64,000 bases of DNA from Sphaerospermopsis torques-reginae ITEP-024 (GCF_019598945.1 NZ_CP080598.1:124001-188000); one strand, 5' to 3'; shown: positions 1-8,873, numbered from the stretch's first letter. Made by a program: numbers and translations. Notes: generated from the letters alone by a model not told the origin.

Positions 1-351
1 GGTAAAGAGTTAATCAACAGAACCAAGCAAGAAATCAATAATGACAAACAACAACAGTTGTTAGAATTATTAGAAACTATCTTGGTTTACAAGTTTCCTA
101 GAATGAGTAGAAAGGAGATTGAAGCTATGTTTAGTCTAAGTGATTTGAAACAAACAAAGGTTTATCAAGAAGGACGTGAAGAAGGACGTGAAGAAGGAAG
201 AGAAGAAGGAAGAGAAGAAGGGAGTTTGGAAGCAAAATTAGAAGCTGTTCCCAGATTATTAGCTTTAAAATTAACGGTGGAACAAATCGCCCAGGCTTTA
301 AATTTAACAGTTGACACTGTACAAAAAATTGCTGAAGGGAATAGGGAATAG
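1..351 (+). CDS. Rpn-family (PD-(D/E)XK, DUF2887-like) nuclease, C-terminal part, cut by window start
   Basis: The frame is open from base 1, so the N-terminal catalytic part lies outside the window. What remains aligns with the last 110 residues of the complete Rpn-type protein at 42729-43520. Both have LLELxExxLxYKF, then an E-A-M-F segment, a charged linker and a terminal T-x-E-Q-I-A helix-turn-helix-like end. Here the linker is a run of E-G-R-E repeats encoded by 12-base tandem repeats at about 174-225. Known members of the family are nucleases that promote RecA-independent recombination; activity here is inferred. The last codons and the stop (TAG at 349-351) lie inside a GGAATAG heptamer array, so the natural end may have been replaced by repeat sequence. 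Confidence 0.7.
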   Translation, partial: GKELINRTKQEINNDKQQQLLELLETILVYKFPRMSRKEIEAMFSLSDLKQTKVYQEGREEGREEGREEGREEGSLEAKLEAVPRLLALKLTVEQIAQALNLTVDTVQKIAEGNRE

Positions 352-365
352 GGAATAGGGAATAG
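338..365. repeat. Heptamer tandem repeat (GGAATAG)x4
   Basis: Four perfect head-to-tail copies of GGAATAG. The array overlaps the stop codon of the upstream gene. The same unit recurs near 41185 and 54445. Confidence 0.95.
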
Positions 366-390
366 GGGCAACCACGGGGGGTTTGCCCCT
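364..390. terminator. Hairpin between convergent genes, possible bidirectional terminator
   Basis: An 8-bp perfect stem (AGGGGCAA at 364-371, TTGCCCCT at 383-390) encloses an 11-base G-rich loop. It sits between the convergent Rpn fragment and arsC. There is no long U-tract. A hairpin of the same plan (8-bp stem, 11-base CACGGGGG-type loop) lies between convergent genes at 7618-7644, so this may be a repeat family used as a terminator. Confidence 0.5.
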
Positions 391-393
391 ACA

Positions 394-789
394 TTAATTC
401 AAATCTGCAATTAATTTAATTACCCTTTCTTTCACCTCATCTCTGATACGCCGAAAAGTATCAATATTTTCACCTTGAGGATCATCTAATTGCCAATCTG
501 CAAACACATTTCTTAATAACCATTCCTGGGGTAAATTTACCCCACAACCACATAAAGAAATCACTGCATCAAAATCTTCTGTGTGGAAATTATTTAACGC
601 TTTAGAAGTTTGATTACTAATATCAATGCCTATTTCTGACATTACTTGTACAGTAATCGGATCAACTTCACTTGCTGCTAAACCAGAACTATAAACTTCT
701 ATTTTTCCTTCTCCTAAAACCTTAGCAAAACCTTCCGCCATTTGGGAACGACGGGAGTTATGTTTACAGATAAACATGATTTTTTTCAT
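394..789 (-). CDS. arsC: Arsenate reductase, LMW-phosphatase fold
   Basis: Reduces arsenate to arsenite in the cytoplasm. The 131-residue protein has the low-molecular-weight phosphatase P-loop C8-K-H-N-S-R-R14 and a C-G-C pair at C80 and C82. The three cysteines C8, C80 and C82 are the catalytic set known for the glutaredoxin-dependent cyanobacterial ArsC (Synechocystis type), so the same chemistry is expected. It is the last gene of the arsenic operon, 54 bases after acr3. The product, arsenite, is the substrate of ACR3 just upstream. Length is normal for the family. Confidence 0.93.
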   Translation of the reverse strand: MKKIMFICKHNSRRSQMAEGFAKVLGEGKIEVYSSGLAASEVDPITVQVMSEIGIDISNQTSKALNNFHTEDFDAVISLCGCGVNLPQEWLLRNVFADWQLDDPQGENIDTFRRIRDEVKERVIKLIADLN

Positions 790-843
790 GATGCTAAGAA
801 GTCAGTTTTCTGGATACTATAGCTGAATCTGGATGATTTGTAA

Positions 844-1992
844 CTAGGAAGAATGAAAACAACGTGGATCTGGTAAAGTTGCTTTTTCCGGTTCTCTGGG
901 AAACCATGCTGCTGTACGTTTACAAAATTCTACTAACATCAACATTACCGGAACTTCAATTAAAACCCCTACCACCGTTGCTAGTGCTGCACCAGAATTT
1001 AAACCAAATAACATGACTGCTGTGGCGATCGCAACTTCAAAATGATTACTAGCACCAATTAAAGCTGCTGGCGCTGCATCTTCATAGGATATATTTAATT
1101 TTAATGCTGCTACATAACTAATTAAAAAAATGAAATTAGTTTGGATAAACAAAGGAACAGCTATTAATAAAATATGCAAAGGATTTTTAACAATTAATTC
1201 TCCTTTGAAAGCAAATAGCAAAACTAAAGTAATTAATAAAGCTGAAATTGTCACAGGAGAAAGATATTTTAAAAATTGTCTTTCAAACCATTCTTTACCT
1301 TTATATTTAAAAATCCAATAACGGCTATACATTCCTGCTGCTAAAGGTAAACCAACATAAATTAACACCGATAAAACAATAGTTTGCCAAGGTACTGTTA
1401 AATCATTTGCTGCTAGTAACCATCGTCCCAAGGGAGCATATAAAAATAGCATAGTTAAAGAATTAACTGCTACCATAACTAATGTATGACCTTGATTACC
1501 ATAGGAAAGATATCCCCACATTAAAACCATTGCGGTACAAGGCGCAATTCCTAATAAAATCGTACCAGCTATGTAGGAATTAGCTAAACTAATTTCACTA
1601 CCTCTAATTATTTCTGTACCTGTAATTAATGGTTTAAATAACCAACCTAAAAAGAACTGAGAAAATACTACCATTGTGAATGGTTTAATTAACCAATTCA
1701 TGACTAAAGTAAGAATTACAGGTTTTGGCGCACGCAGGGCATTTACAGCTTGGGTGAAGTCTATTTTCACCATGATGGGATACATCATAAAAAATAAACA
1801 AATAGCAATAGGAATAGAAACTTGATAAATACTAATAGCGTCCAGGGTGACAGCAATACCTGGAAATAAACGACCTAAACCAATTCCTACTAAGATACAA
1901 ATAAACACCCAAACAGTGAGGTATTTTTCAAAAAAACTCAGATTGCTTTTAGCTTTAATTGGAGTTATATTTTCTCCGTGATGTAGATTCAT
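844..1992 (-). CDS. acr3: Arsenite efflux pump, ACR3 family
   Basis: Ten-helix inner-membrane carrier that exports arsenite. The sequence shows the ACR3 pattern: a first helix with GIGLGRLFP, the conserved cysteine in G-I-A-P-C-T-A-M (C152), and the late N-H-F-E-V-A-I-A motif with its functional glutamate. I chose ATG at 1992 over an upstream TTG at 2004, because GGAGG at 1998-2002 gives a 5-base spacing to 1992 and would lie inside the longer frame. The protein is 382 residues, usual for ACR3. It sits between arsJ and arsC in one operon. Confidence 0.93.
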   Translation of the reverse strand: MNLHHGENITPIKAKSNLSFFEKYLTVWVFICILVGIGLGRLFPGIAVTLDAISIYQVSIPIAICLFFMMYPIMVKIDFTQAVNALRAPKPVILTLVMNWLIKPFTMVVFSQFFLGWLFKPLITGTEIIRGSEISLANSYIAGTILLGIAPCTAMVLMWGYLSYGNQGHTLVMVAVNSLTMLFLYAPLGRWLLAANDLTVPWQTIVLSVLIYVGLPLAAGMYSRYWIFKYKGKEWFERQFLKYLSPVTISALLITLVLLFAFKGELIVKNPLHILLIAVPLFIQTNFIFLISYVAALKLNISYEDAAPAALIGASNHFEVAIATAVMLFGLNSGAALATVVGVLIEVPVMLMLVEFCKRTAAWFPREPEKATLPDPRCFHSS

Positions 1993-2053
1993 ATAGTCCT
2001 CCAAAACTTTAATAAATTCACAGCAAAATTACACACTCAAGGAACTTAAAATC

Positions 2054-2082
2054 TGTCACCTGTCAACTGTCACCTGTCACCT
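2054..2082. repeat. Heptamer repeat (CTGTCAC-type)
   Basis: Three to four imperfect CTGTCAC copies fill the arsJ-acr3 spacer. The same family (AGGTGAC on the other strand) occurs at 8874, 41158, 49048 and 61920. Confidence 0.85.
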
Positions 2083-2087
2083 AAATT

Positions 2088-3350
2088 CTATTCTCCATCT
2101 CCACCTTTCCAAGCAATATTTTTACTAGGTTGGGGGTTAGGTAACTTCAAAGAAACTAAAGCTGCTGCTAAGACAAAAAACATGGATGTCCACAGACAAC
2201 CGACCAAACCAAATAACTGATAAACTAAACCAGATAATACAGTACCAGCAAGACGACCACCGGAGTTAGCCATATAATAGAAACCAACGTTTAAGGCTAC
2301 TTTATCATCATCAGTAAATGCCAAAACCAGGTAAGAATGAACTGCGGAATTAAAGGCAAATACCACACCAAATAAAAGTAGTCCGCTAATAATAACTATA
2401 TTAGCAGGTAAATTGATTTGTAGAGCAAGGGCGATCGCACAAGGAACAGCAGTTAAAGTAAATGTCCAAAATTGAATAGTTTTAGATTCCGGTGGACGAC
2501 CAGAACCGAATTTTTGTAATAAATTAGGTGCTAAAAATTGCACAATTCCATAGCCAATTACCCAACAAGCTAAAAACCCACCTACTTGATAAAAAGACCA
2601 ACCTAAAACCTCACGTAAAAACACAGGTAAACCCACCACAAACCACACATCCCGCGAACCAAATAAAAAGAATCTAGCCGCAGATAAAATATTAATTTCC
2701 TGACTTTTAGAAAACAGTTGACTAAATTTAACTTTCTTTTTAATTTTGCCCATTCCCTTGGGTAATAATAAACCAGTGAACATAATTAAAAATAGTCCAC
2801 CAGCCATAATTAACAAAGCATTGACAAAACCAAATACAGATAACAAAGCACTACCAACAAAAAAACCAACGCCTTTTAAAGCATTTTTAGAACCCGTTAA
2901 AACTGCCACCCATTTAAACAAAGAAGACTGGGCATCTTGGGGAACAACCAAACGGATGGCACTTTTAGAACTCATCTTAGTTAAATCTTTAGCAATACCT
3001 GAAAATGCCTGGGCTACCATCACATAAAAAACTGCAAACCATTGCACCCACTCAGGATTTAAAAAAGACAACATTACCAAAGAAAAAACCTGTAAACCTA
3101 TACCACTATAAAGAGTAACTTTCAATCCAAATTGTGAACCTATCCAACCACCTAAAAAATTAGTAACAATTCCAAAAACCTCGTAAAACATAAATAAAAA
3201 TGCAATTTGTAAAGGCGTATAACCGATTTTATTGAAGTACAATAAAACCAACATCCGCAAAGCACCATCAGTAACAGTAAACCCCCAATAAGCCAGGGTT
3301 ACTAAAGCATAATCTCTTAAATTTCCACCCGAACCAGTAGTAGAAGCCAT
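2088..3350 (-). CDS. arsJ: Organoarsenical efflux MFS transporter ArsJ
   Basis: About twelve hydrophobic segments in 420 residues, with the N-terminal ArsJ-type stretch LRDYALVTLAYWGFT and a charged loop containing IAKDLTKMSSKSAIR. ArsJ is known to export 1-arseno-3-phosphoglycerate, the product of a partner GAPDH acting on arsenate. The partner GAPDH gene is directly upstream, which supports the assignment. I take ATG at 3350 (MASTTGSGG) rather than a TTG two codons earlier. The gap to the GAPDH gene is 85 bases. Same strand and same operon as arsR to arsC. Confidence 0.92.
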   Translation of the reverse strand: MASTTGSGGNLRDYALVTLAYWGFTVTDGALRMLVLLYFNKIGYTPLQIAFLFMFYEVFGIVTNFLGGWIGSQFGLKVTLYSGIGLQVFSLVMLSFLNPEWVQWFAVFYVMVAQAFSGIAKDLTKMSSKSAIRLVVPQDAQSSLFKWVAVLTGSKNALKGVGFFVGSALLSVFGFVNALLIMAGGLFLIMFTGLLLPKGMGKIKKKVKFSQLFSKSQEINILSAARFFLFGSRDVWFVVGLPVFLREVLGWSFYQVGGFLACWVIGYGIVQFLAPNLLQKFGSGRPPESKTIQFWTFTLTAVPCAIALALQINLPANIVIISGLLLFGVVFAFNSAVHSYLVLAFTDDDKVALNVGFYYMANSGGRLAGTVLSGLVYQLFGLVGCLWTSMFFVLAAALVSLKLPNPQPSKNIAWKGGDGE

Positions 3351-3435
3351 GATCAAAAATCCAATTTTTTCAAACTCTAATTCTCTCTGCGTGAGAAAAA
3401 ATATTTAGGGTAGGAAACCCACCTTTTAAAAACCA

Positions 3436-4452
3436 TTATTTCTGCAAACTTAAAGCCACTTTTTTAGCTAATTCCGCCATACGGTTAGCATAACCCCATT
3501 CATTGTCATACCAAGCCAAAATTTTCACCTGAGTTTCATCAACAACCATTGTAGAAAGGGCATCAATAATGGAAGAACGAGGATCATCTTTATAGTCAAT
3601 TGATACTAAAGGACGTTCTTCATAACCCAAAAGTCCCTTTAATGGTTCTTGTTCCGAAGCGGCTTTTAATAAACCATTAATTTCTGCTATAGTTGTCGGT
3701 CTAACAACTTCAAAAACACAATCTGTTAAGGAAGCATTCAACAAAGGAACACGCACAGCTAAACCATTCAATTTACCATTTAATTCTGGATAAATTAAAC
3801 CGATAGCTGTAGCTGAACCAGTAGATGTAGGAATTAATGAAAGATTTGTTGCCCTGGCACGACGCAAATCTTTATGAGGTGCATCAACTATAGTTTGAGT
3901 GTTAGTATTATCATGAATTGTGGTAATAATTCCATGCTTAATTCCTAAGCCTTCATGAATTACTTTTACTACTGGGGCTAAACAGTTGGTAGTACAAGAA
4001 GCTGCTGTTAATAAATGATGTTCTTCAGGTTTATATAAATAATCATTTACCCCCATGACAATATTTAACGCCTCTGCTTTTACTGGTGCGGCAACAATTA
4101 CTTTTTGTACACCCCTATTAAAATAAGGGTTAAGAGTTTCTGGAGTTCTAAACTTTCCTGAACATTCCAAAACAATATCAACTCCAAATTCTTCCCAAGG
4201 AACTTCACCAGGTTGGGAATATTCGCTAAAAGTTAAGGGTTTACTATCAATAACTACTCGGTTTTCTCCAGCTTCAACTTCTTTTTCCCAGCGTCCATGT
4301 ACGGAATCAAATTTGAGTAAATGCGCTGCTGTTACTGCACCACCTTTAAGTTCATTTATATGTACAAATTCTATTTCTTTCCAATCCCAAGCAGCACGAA
4401 CTGCTAAACGTCCCATGCGTCCAAAACCATTAATTCCTACACGAATTGTCAT
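3436..4452 (-). CDS. Glyceraldehyde-3-phosphate dehydrogenase of the arsenic operon (ArsJ partner)
   Basis: A full-length (338 aa) GAPDH with the Rossmann start INGFGRMGR and the active site A-S-C153-T-T-N-C, with the general-base histidine in [10 protein letters not shown] (about H180). In arsJ operons this enzyme can use arsenate in place of phosphate to give unstable 1-arseno-3-phosphoglycerate, which ArsJ exports. Start chosen at ATG 4452, preceded by AGGA on the minus strand. The longer frame to 4488 would run into the upstream PstS-like gene, and the chosen start lies one base after that gene's stop, suggesting translational coupling. This is probably a dedicated paralogue, not the central-metabolism GAPDH. 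Confidence 0.92.
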   Translation of the reverse strand: MTIRVGINGFGRMGRLAVRAAWDWKEIEFVHINELKGGAVTAAHLLKFDSVHGRWEKEVEAGENRVVIDSKPLTFSEYSQPGEVPWEEFGVDIVLECSGKFRTPETLNPYFNRGVQKVIVAAPVKAEALNIVMGVNDYLYKPEEHHLLTAASCTTNCLAPVVKVIHEGLGIKHGIITTIHDNTNTQTIVDAPHKDLRRARATNLSLIPTSTGSATAIGLIYPELNGKLNGLAVRVPLLNASLTDCVFEVVRPTTIAEINGLLKAASEQEPLKGLLGYEERPLVSIDYKDDPRSSIIDALSTMVVDETQVKILAWYDNEWGYANRMAELAKKVALSLQK

Positions 4453-4453
4453 G

Positions 4454-5512
4454 TTAAAATTCCTTTTGTTTACGCAATAATTCCCCAAGGGTTAAATCAA
4501 ATTGTGATTTACCTGCAAATACTGTTCCGGCTTTACCGTTATGTAAATGCACATAGTCAATTTTGTAAGCTTCCTCTGATAAGGGTACAGAACCTACAGA
4601 ATTAACTATTTTTGGTGCTTTTTGTAAATAGAAATCTACAAATTTATAAATCTCTCCTCGGTTTTGACTAGACCACAAATTCACATATATAAATAAAGGT
4701 CGAGATAGTGGTTGATATTTGGATTTTGCTACTGTTTCTTGTGATGGTAAAATTGCCCCTTTACCGTTATTAACAGCTACGACTTTTAATTTGTCTTGGT
4801 TTTTTTCATAGTATGCGTAACCAAAATAACCCAAGGCGTTGGGATCTTTATTGATGCTTTCTACTAAAACATCGTCGTCTTCGCTTGCTGTGTAGTCATT
4901 GCGACTGGCTTTTTCTTGACCTACTATGGCTTCTGTGAAGTAGTCAAATGTACCAGATTTTTTACCAGCACCGTATAAATTCAGAGGACGATCTGGCCAA
5001 GAACTACGTATTTGATTCCATTTGGTAATTTTTCCTTCAGCCGCAGGTTGCCATATTTTTTTCAGTTCTGCTACTGTAATATCTTTTACCCAATCATTTT
5101 GCGGATGTACGGCAATGGTTAAAGCATCAAAGGCAATCGGTAATTCTATGTATTTGATGCCATTCTTATTACACATTGCCATCTCCGCTTGAGAAATTGG
5201 TCGAGAGGCATTATTTATATCTGTTTTCCCATCACAGAATTTTTCAAACCCTCCCCCAGTACCGGAAATGTTTACTTGTACTTGGCTGTTGTTTTTGGTG
5301 TTGGCTATAAATTCTTTGGCGATCGCCTGGGTAATGGGATATACTGTACTTGAACCATCAATTTTGATGATTGATACAGTCCCGGAAGTAGCGGCTGTTG
5401 CGGTTTGTGGTGACTGCTGAATATTGCTGGAACTGTCAGATGTACTGGTACAACTGCTGGCTAATGCTAACATTCCCACCGCTAGGACTAATCTTTGTGC
5501 CGTTGTTTTCAC
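4454..5512 (-). CDS. PstS-like substrate-binding lipoprotein in the arsenic operon
   Basis: The protein starts with a lipoprotein signal (hydrophobic run, lipobox L-A-S-S-C with C21), then a PstS-family fold: [10 protein letters not shown] near 53, S-G-T-G-G-G-F near 83 and [10 protein letters not shown] in the middle. These are phosphate/arsenate oxyanion-binding motifs. It has no pstC/A/B beside it; the complete Pst transporter with its own PstS is at 36368-40302. Its position as first structural gene of the ars operon suggests an arsenate-related role: an oxyanion binder that favours phosphate under arsenate stress, or an arsenate scavenger. Which of these is unknown. The stop is one base before the GAPDH start. 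Confidence 0.85.
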   Translation of the reverse strand: MKTTAQRLVLAVGMLALASSCTSTSDSSSNIQQSPQTATAATSGTVSIIKIDGSSTVYPITQAIAKEFIANTKNNSQVQVNISGTGGGFEKFCDGKTDINNASRPISQAEMAMCNKNGIKYIELPIAFDALTIAVHPQNDWVKDITVAELKKIWQPAAEGKITKWNQIRSSWPDRPLNLYGAGKKSGTFDYFTEAIVGQEKASRNDYTASEDDDVLVESINKDPNALGYFGYAYYEKNQDKLKVVAVNNGKGAILPSQETVAKSKYQPLSRPLFIYVNLWSSQNRGEIYKFVDFYLQKAPKIVNSVGSVPLSEEAYKIDYVHLHNGKAGTVFAGKSQFDLTLGELLRKQKEF

Positions 5513-5556
5513 TGACTTTACCTGTCTGCTTGATAATATATCTTTGTATTCATCAT

Positions 5557-5625
5557 TTCAAAAAAAATTGATATGTCAAGTACCAAGATAGCATAATACA
5601 CAAAAATTAATCAAAAAAAATTGAT
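5557..5625 (-). promoter_or_regulatory. Candidate ArsR operators and promoter of the ars structural genes
   Basis: Between arsR and the PstS-like gene are two palindromes of the same form: ATCAA-N6-TTGAT at 5610-5625 (perfect) and TTCAA-N6-TTGAT at 5557-5572 (one change), centres 53 bases apart. From memory, ATCAA-N6-TTGAT matches the operator form reported for cyanobacterial ArsR. A TTGACA box reads on the minus strand at 5574-5579, directly beside the second palindrome; no convincing -10 was found at 17 bases. This suggests a separate ArsR-controlled promoter for the structural genes. Confidence 0.6.
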
Positions 5626-5668
5626 GGATTGGGTACTGAAAACTGGGAAGAGGTTTTACCAGTTTTGC

Positions 5669-5992
5669 TTACTCACAACAAGAACGACGGGGAGAAAGTA
5701 CAGAATGACGGTGAATATCGGCTAAATACTGTTCTAATAGCTGGAATTGGGGTAAGTTGAGACTATAATAAATCCAGCGTCCTTCTTGACGGGAATTAAC
5801 GAGATTTGCTTCTTTAAGGTTTTTCAGGTGAAAGGATAGTTTTGATTGACTTATTTCTAAAGCATCGCATAGATCACAGACACAGAGTTCACGCTGACGC
5901 AGTAATTCTATGACTTTAATTCTAATGGGGTCAGAAAGGGCGTGAAAGCCGTCAATTATTAAGTGTGGGGGTGTGGTTGTGGGGGTGATCAT
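5669..5992 (-). CDS. arsR: Arsenite-responsive repressor ArsR
   Basis: Winged-helix repressor of the ArsR/SmtB family, 107 residues. The first helix of the DNA-binding unit carries E-L-C37-V-C39-D-L-C42, the classic As(III)/Sb(III) trithiolate site, followed by the recognition helix around ISQSKLSFHLKNL. A pair of vicinal cysteines sits at the extreme C terminus (C105, C106), which could add metalloid ligands. It opens the operon and is separated from the next gene by 156 bases that hold two operator-like palindromes. A TATAAT box on the minus strand (6034-6039) lies about 42 bases before the ATG and may be its promoter. Confidence 0.94.
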   Translation of the reverse strand: MITPTTTPPHLIIDGFHALSDPIRIKVIELLRQRELCVCDLCDALEISQSKLSFHLKNLKEANLVNSRQEGRWIYYSLNLPQFQLLEQYLADIHRHSVLSPRRSCCE

Positions 5993-6000
5993 TAATTCGT

Positions 6001-6039
6001 AATAATATCAGGGGGCAAGTTTATTAATATTGTATTATA
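6001..6039 (-). promoter_or_regulatory. Candidate arsR promoter (-10 element) with AT-rich dyad
   Basis: TATAAT reads on the minus strand at 6034-6039; no good -35 is visible 17 bases upstream. AATAATAT at 6001-6008 and ATTAATATT near 6023-6031 form a loose dyad over the start region. Confidence 0.35.
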
Positions 6040-6053
6040 GCTTTTCTATCTGA

Positions 6054-6575
6054 ATTAGGATGTCCGGGATTTTAGGATTAACAGGATAGAAAACGCAGAT
6101 GAACGCAGATAAACGCAGATTGTTTTTGTCAGAATCAGGATGTCCAGGATTTTAGGATTTACAGGATGTTATTGATTAATTTCTAGTGTTCCTTTGCGTC
6201 TTTGCGTATTTGTGTGAAACCAAATATTAAATTTTGTCTGAATCAGGATGTCCAGGATTTGAGGATTTTCAGGATTTTTGTAATGTCTATTTTCTTAAAT
6301 TATTTGATAAATTGGTTATTGATATTCTGAAAATCTAATCTTTAATGATCTGCTTTTATTAAGATTCACTACATGACATTCTATTCATTTATAATTAATC
6401 ATCATAAATTTTGATTCAGACAATTAAAATCTGAACAATAACAAATAACTCCCCATCCTGTAAATCCTTAAATCCTGGATATCCTGATTCAGACAATTAA
6501 AATCTGAACAACAACAAATAAACCCCTATCCTGGAAATCCTTAAATCCTGGATATCCTGATTCAGACAATTAAAA
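6054..6575. repeat. Cluster of interspersed repeats with the TCAGGATGTCCAGGATT core, in both orientations
   Basis: Gene-free stretch between arsR and the Uma2 gene. At least three copies of a unit built on AGGATGTCCAGGATT followed by AGGAT-type blocks run forward (about 6054, 6131, 6239). Two copies run inverted (about 6453-6503 and 6523-6572), each followed by CAGACAATTAAAAT. A further copy is at 16713. A short repeat of the form CGCAGAT-AACGCAGAT is at 6093-6120, with a reverse copy near 33427. Forward and inverted copies could fold on each other. No ORF of note was seen. Confidence 0.85.
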
Positions 6576-6647
6576 TTATCTGCATTTACCAATTATCAAT
6601 TTCTACTTTCATGTTAAAATTAATTCAATGTATATTCTGGAGTTATT

Positions 6648-7493
6648 ATGGAAAGCACTCAAGCAGTGATCAACCCCACTACTCCCACAAATCAAGATAT
6701 TCATACACCTAAATTTACATTACCCGATCATACACAACTACCTGATTCAGACGGAAATTTCGTGAAAAATTTTCAGGAACATCCCCAAAGTATTGTTTTA
6801 ACCAGTTCCATTGAACCAATTTTACAAAAAATACATCCTGATGGTAACTATTGTATTGGTCAGGATAGCGGTATTTATTGGCGGTTAACAGATCCACCAG
6901 AAAAAGGTGCAGAAGCGCCAGATTGGTTTTATGTCCCTAATGTACCACCAAAACTAAATGGAGATTATCGTCGGTCTTATGTGTTATGGAAGGAATTTGT
7001 AGCGCCATTAATTGCTATTGAGTTTGTGTCAGGAAATGGGGAAGAAGAAAGAGATAAAACCCCTCCCAGTGCAACGGAAAAAGCTGGGAAATTTTGGGTT
7101 TATGAACAAGCAATTCGTATTCCTTTTTACGCAATTTTTGAAGCGAGAAAAGCGTTACTAGAAGTTTATCGTTTAGTAGATGGCAGTTATCAAAAAATCC
7201 AACCTAATGAAAGAGGACATTTTCCAATTTCTCCTATGGGTGTGGAATTAGGTTTAATAGAAGATGACGGTGTACCTTGGGTACGTTGGTGGGATGATGG
7301 GGGGAATTTGTTGTTAACTGGTGATGAAAGAGCTATTGTTGAAAAACAAGCCCGTTTAGAAGCGGAAGAAATTGCCCAACAAGCAAAATTAGCACAACAA
7401 CAAGCGGAAGAAATTGCCCAACAAGAACGACAACAAAAGGAGAAGTTAGCAGCGTATTTAAGGTCTTTGGGTGTTAATCCTGATGATATTTAA
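6648..7493 (+). CDS. Uma2-family (DUF820) putative restriction endonuclease-like protein
   Basis: Members of this large cyanobacterial family have a PD-(D/E)XK nuclease fold; biological role is mostly unknown. Visible core: E-A-P-D-W-F-Y-V (acidic residue near 92), I-A-I-E-F-V-S near 122, and K-F-W-V-Y-E. The C-terminal 50 residues form a charged coiled coil of repeated A-E-E-I-A-Q-Q segments (about 225-265), typical of the longer Uma2 proteins. Length is 281 residues. It stands alone, transcribed toward the aminotransferase gene, after a long repeat-filled spacer. Confidence 0.8.
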   Translation: MESTQAVINPTTPTNQDIHTPKFTLPDHTQLPDSDGNFVKNFQEHPQSIVLTSSIEPILQKIHPDGNYCIGQDSGIYWRLTDPPEKGAEAPDWFYVPNVPPKLNGDYRRSYVLWKEFVAPLIAIEFVSGNGEEERDKTPPSATEKAGKFWVYEQAIRIPFYAIFEARKALLEVYRLVDGSYQKIQPNERGHFPISPMGVELGLIEDDGVPWVRWWDDGGNLLLTGDERAIVEKQARLEAEEIAQQAKLAQQQAEEIAQQERQQKEKLAAYLRSLGVNPDDI

Positions 7494-7514
7494 AAGGTGA
7501 GTTTAAACATTAAC

Positions 7515-7609
7515 AGGACTTACGCAAAATATCTCTAAAACCCTCTTTCCTTTGTGTCCTTCGTGTCTTCGTGGTTCATTCTTTTGTGACTTGTGCGTGC
7601 GTAAGTCCT
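7515..7609. mobile_element. Small MITE-like element, GGACTTACGCA ends
   Basis: A 95-bp segment bounded by perfect 12-bp inverted repeats: AGGACTTACGCA at 7515-7526 and TGCGTAAGTCCT at 7598-7609. ATTAAC occurs on both sides (7509-7514 and 7611-7616), a possible target duplication. There is no coding capacity. A related lone end (GGACTTACGTA) is at 22691. Confidence 0.8.
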
Positions 7610-7617
7610 AATTAACA

Positions 7618-7644
7618 AGGGGTAGGCACGGGGGCGCTACCCCT
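7618..7644. terminator. Hairpin between convergent genes
   Basis: Perfect 8-bp stem AGGGGTAG (7618-7625) / CTACCCCT (7637-7644) with an 11-base loop, between the Uma2 gene and the convergent aminotransferase gene. Same architecture as the hairpin at 364-390. Confidence 0.5.
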
Positions 7645-7651
7645 ACGTTGA

Positions 7652-8857
7652 TTATACAGAAACTACCGCTTCTTGTTGATAAGAAATTCCTGCTTCTTTG
7701 AATCTTTGTAAAGCTTCACCCAAGCGATCGCATTCTGCAATTAAACTAATTCTCACATATCCTTCACCACCTGGACCAAAAGCATTTCCAGGAGTCACAA
7801 CTACGCCGGTTTTTTGCAGTACATCTAAAGCAAAATCTGTAGAACCCATTCCCACAGGACATTTTACCCACAGATACATAGTTGCTTTGGTTTTAGGAAT
7901 ATTCCAACCCAATTTTCCTAAACCATCTATCAAGAAATCTCGACGGGTGCGGTAACGAGTTTGCACTTCTTGTAAATAGGTATCTGGTAATTCTAAAGCG
8001 GTTTCTGCTGCTGTTTGTAAGGCGGAAAAAATGCCATAATCTAAGTTAGTTTTTAAGGTTCTTAAACCTTGAATTACATGACGATTTCCCACGACAAAAC
8101 CAACCCGCCAACCTGCCATGTTATAGGTTTTTGATAAAGTGTGAAACTCTACACCAATATCTTTTGCACCAGGAATTTCTAATAAACTTGTAGGTTGATA
8201 ACCATCAAAAGCTAATTCTGCATAACATAAATCATGAACTAAGAGAATTTCATACTTTTTAGCAAAAGCAACAATTTCTTCAAAAAATTCACGGGGTGCG
8301 GTTGCTGCGGTGGGATTACTGGGATAATTGAAATAAAGAATTTTCGCTTTTTGTGCTACTTCTTCAGGGATAGAACTTAAATCAATTAACCAATTATTTT
8401 CTTCCTTTAAAGTGATATTGTGAATTACACCACCGGCAATAATTGGACCACGAAAATGAACGGGATAAGATGGCGATGGTACTAATACAATATCACCAGG
8501 ATTAATATAGGCGATAGCCAAATGTCCTAAACCTTCCTTAGAACCCAACAAAGGCAAAGCTTCACTATCAGGATCTAAAACCACATTGTAACGGCGATTG
8601 TACCATTTAGTAATTGCCTTGCGAAAATTAGCAGTACCTTCAAAGGGTGGATAACCATGATTAGCAGGATTTTGTAATGCTTTCATCGCTGCTTCTATCA
8701 CCGGTTGAGGTGTTGCACCATCGGGGTTTCCCATTCCCAAATCAATCAAATCTAAACCTTGTTCTCTCGCTTTTGCTTTGAGTTCATCTAATCTAGCAAA
8801 AACATAAGGCGGTAATTTCTGTATTCTCTCTGCGGGAGTAATCCAACTTAAACTCAT
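7652..8857 (-). CDS. PLP-dependent class I aminotransferase, LL-diaminopimelate/alanine aminotransferase-like
   Basis: Fold-type I aminotransferase of 401 residues. The PLP lysine is K243 in T-L-S-K-T-Y-N-M-A-G-W-R-V-G-F. The cofactor-binding N-Y-P-S-N-P-T is at about 177-183 and the substrate-carboxylate arginine is in G-Y-V-R-I-S near the C terminus. The subgroup (start SWITPAERIQKLPPYVF, phrase GMGNPDGATP) resembles cyanobacterial proteins annotated as aspartate or LL-diaminopimelate aminotransferases. Exact substrate cannot be settled from sequence; a role in lysine/aspartate-family metabolism is a reasonable guess. Confidence 0.85.
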   Translation of the reverse strand: MSLSWITPAERIQKLPPYVFARLDELKAKAREQGLDLIDLGMGNPDGATPQPVIEAAMKALQNPANHGYPPFEGTANFRKAITKWYNRRYNVVLDPDSEALPLLGSKEGLGHLAIAYINPGDIVLVPSPSYPVHFRGPIIAGGVIHNITLKEENNWLIDLSSIPEEVAQKAKILYFNYPSNPTAATAPREFFEEIVAFAKKYEILLVHDLCYAELAFDGYQPTSLLEIPGAKDIGVEFHTLSKTYNMAGWRVGFVVGNRHVIQGLRTLKTNLDYGIFSALQTAAETALELPDTYLQEVQTRYRTRRDFLIDGLGKLGWNIPKTKATMYLWVKCPVGMGSTDFALDVLQKTGVVVTPGNAFGPGGEGYVRISLIAECDRLGEALQRFKEAGISYQQEAVVSV

Positions 8858-8873
8858 TTTTTAAACCTCGAAG

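Noticed and set aside
4452-4488. Longer N terminus for the ars GAPDH
   Set aside because: It would overlap the upstream gene, and the conserved start [11 protein letters not shown] is at 4452 with its own ribosome-binding site.
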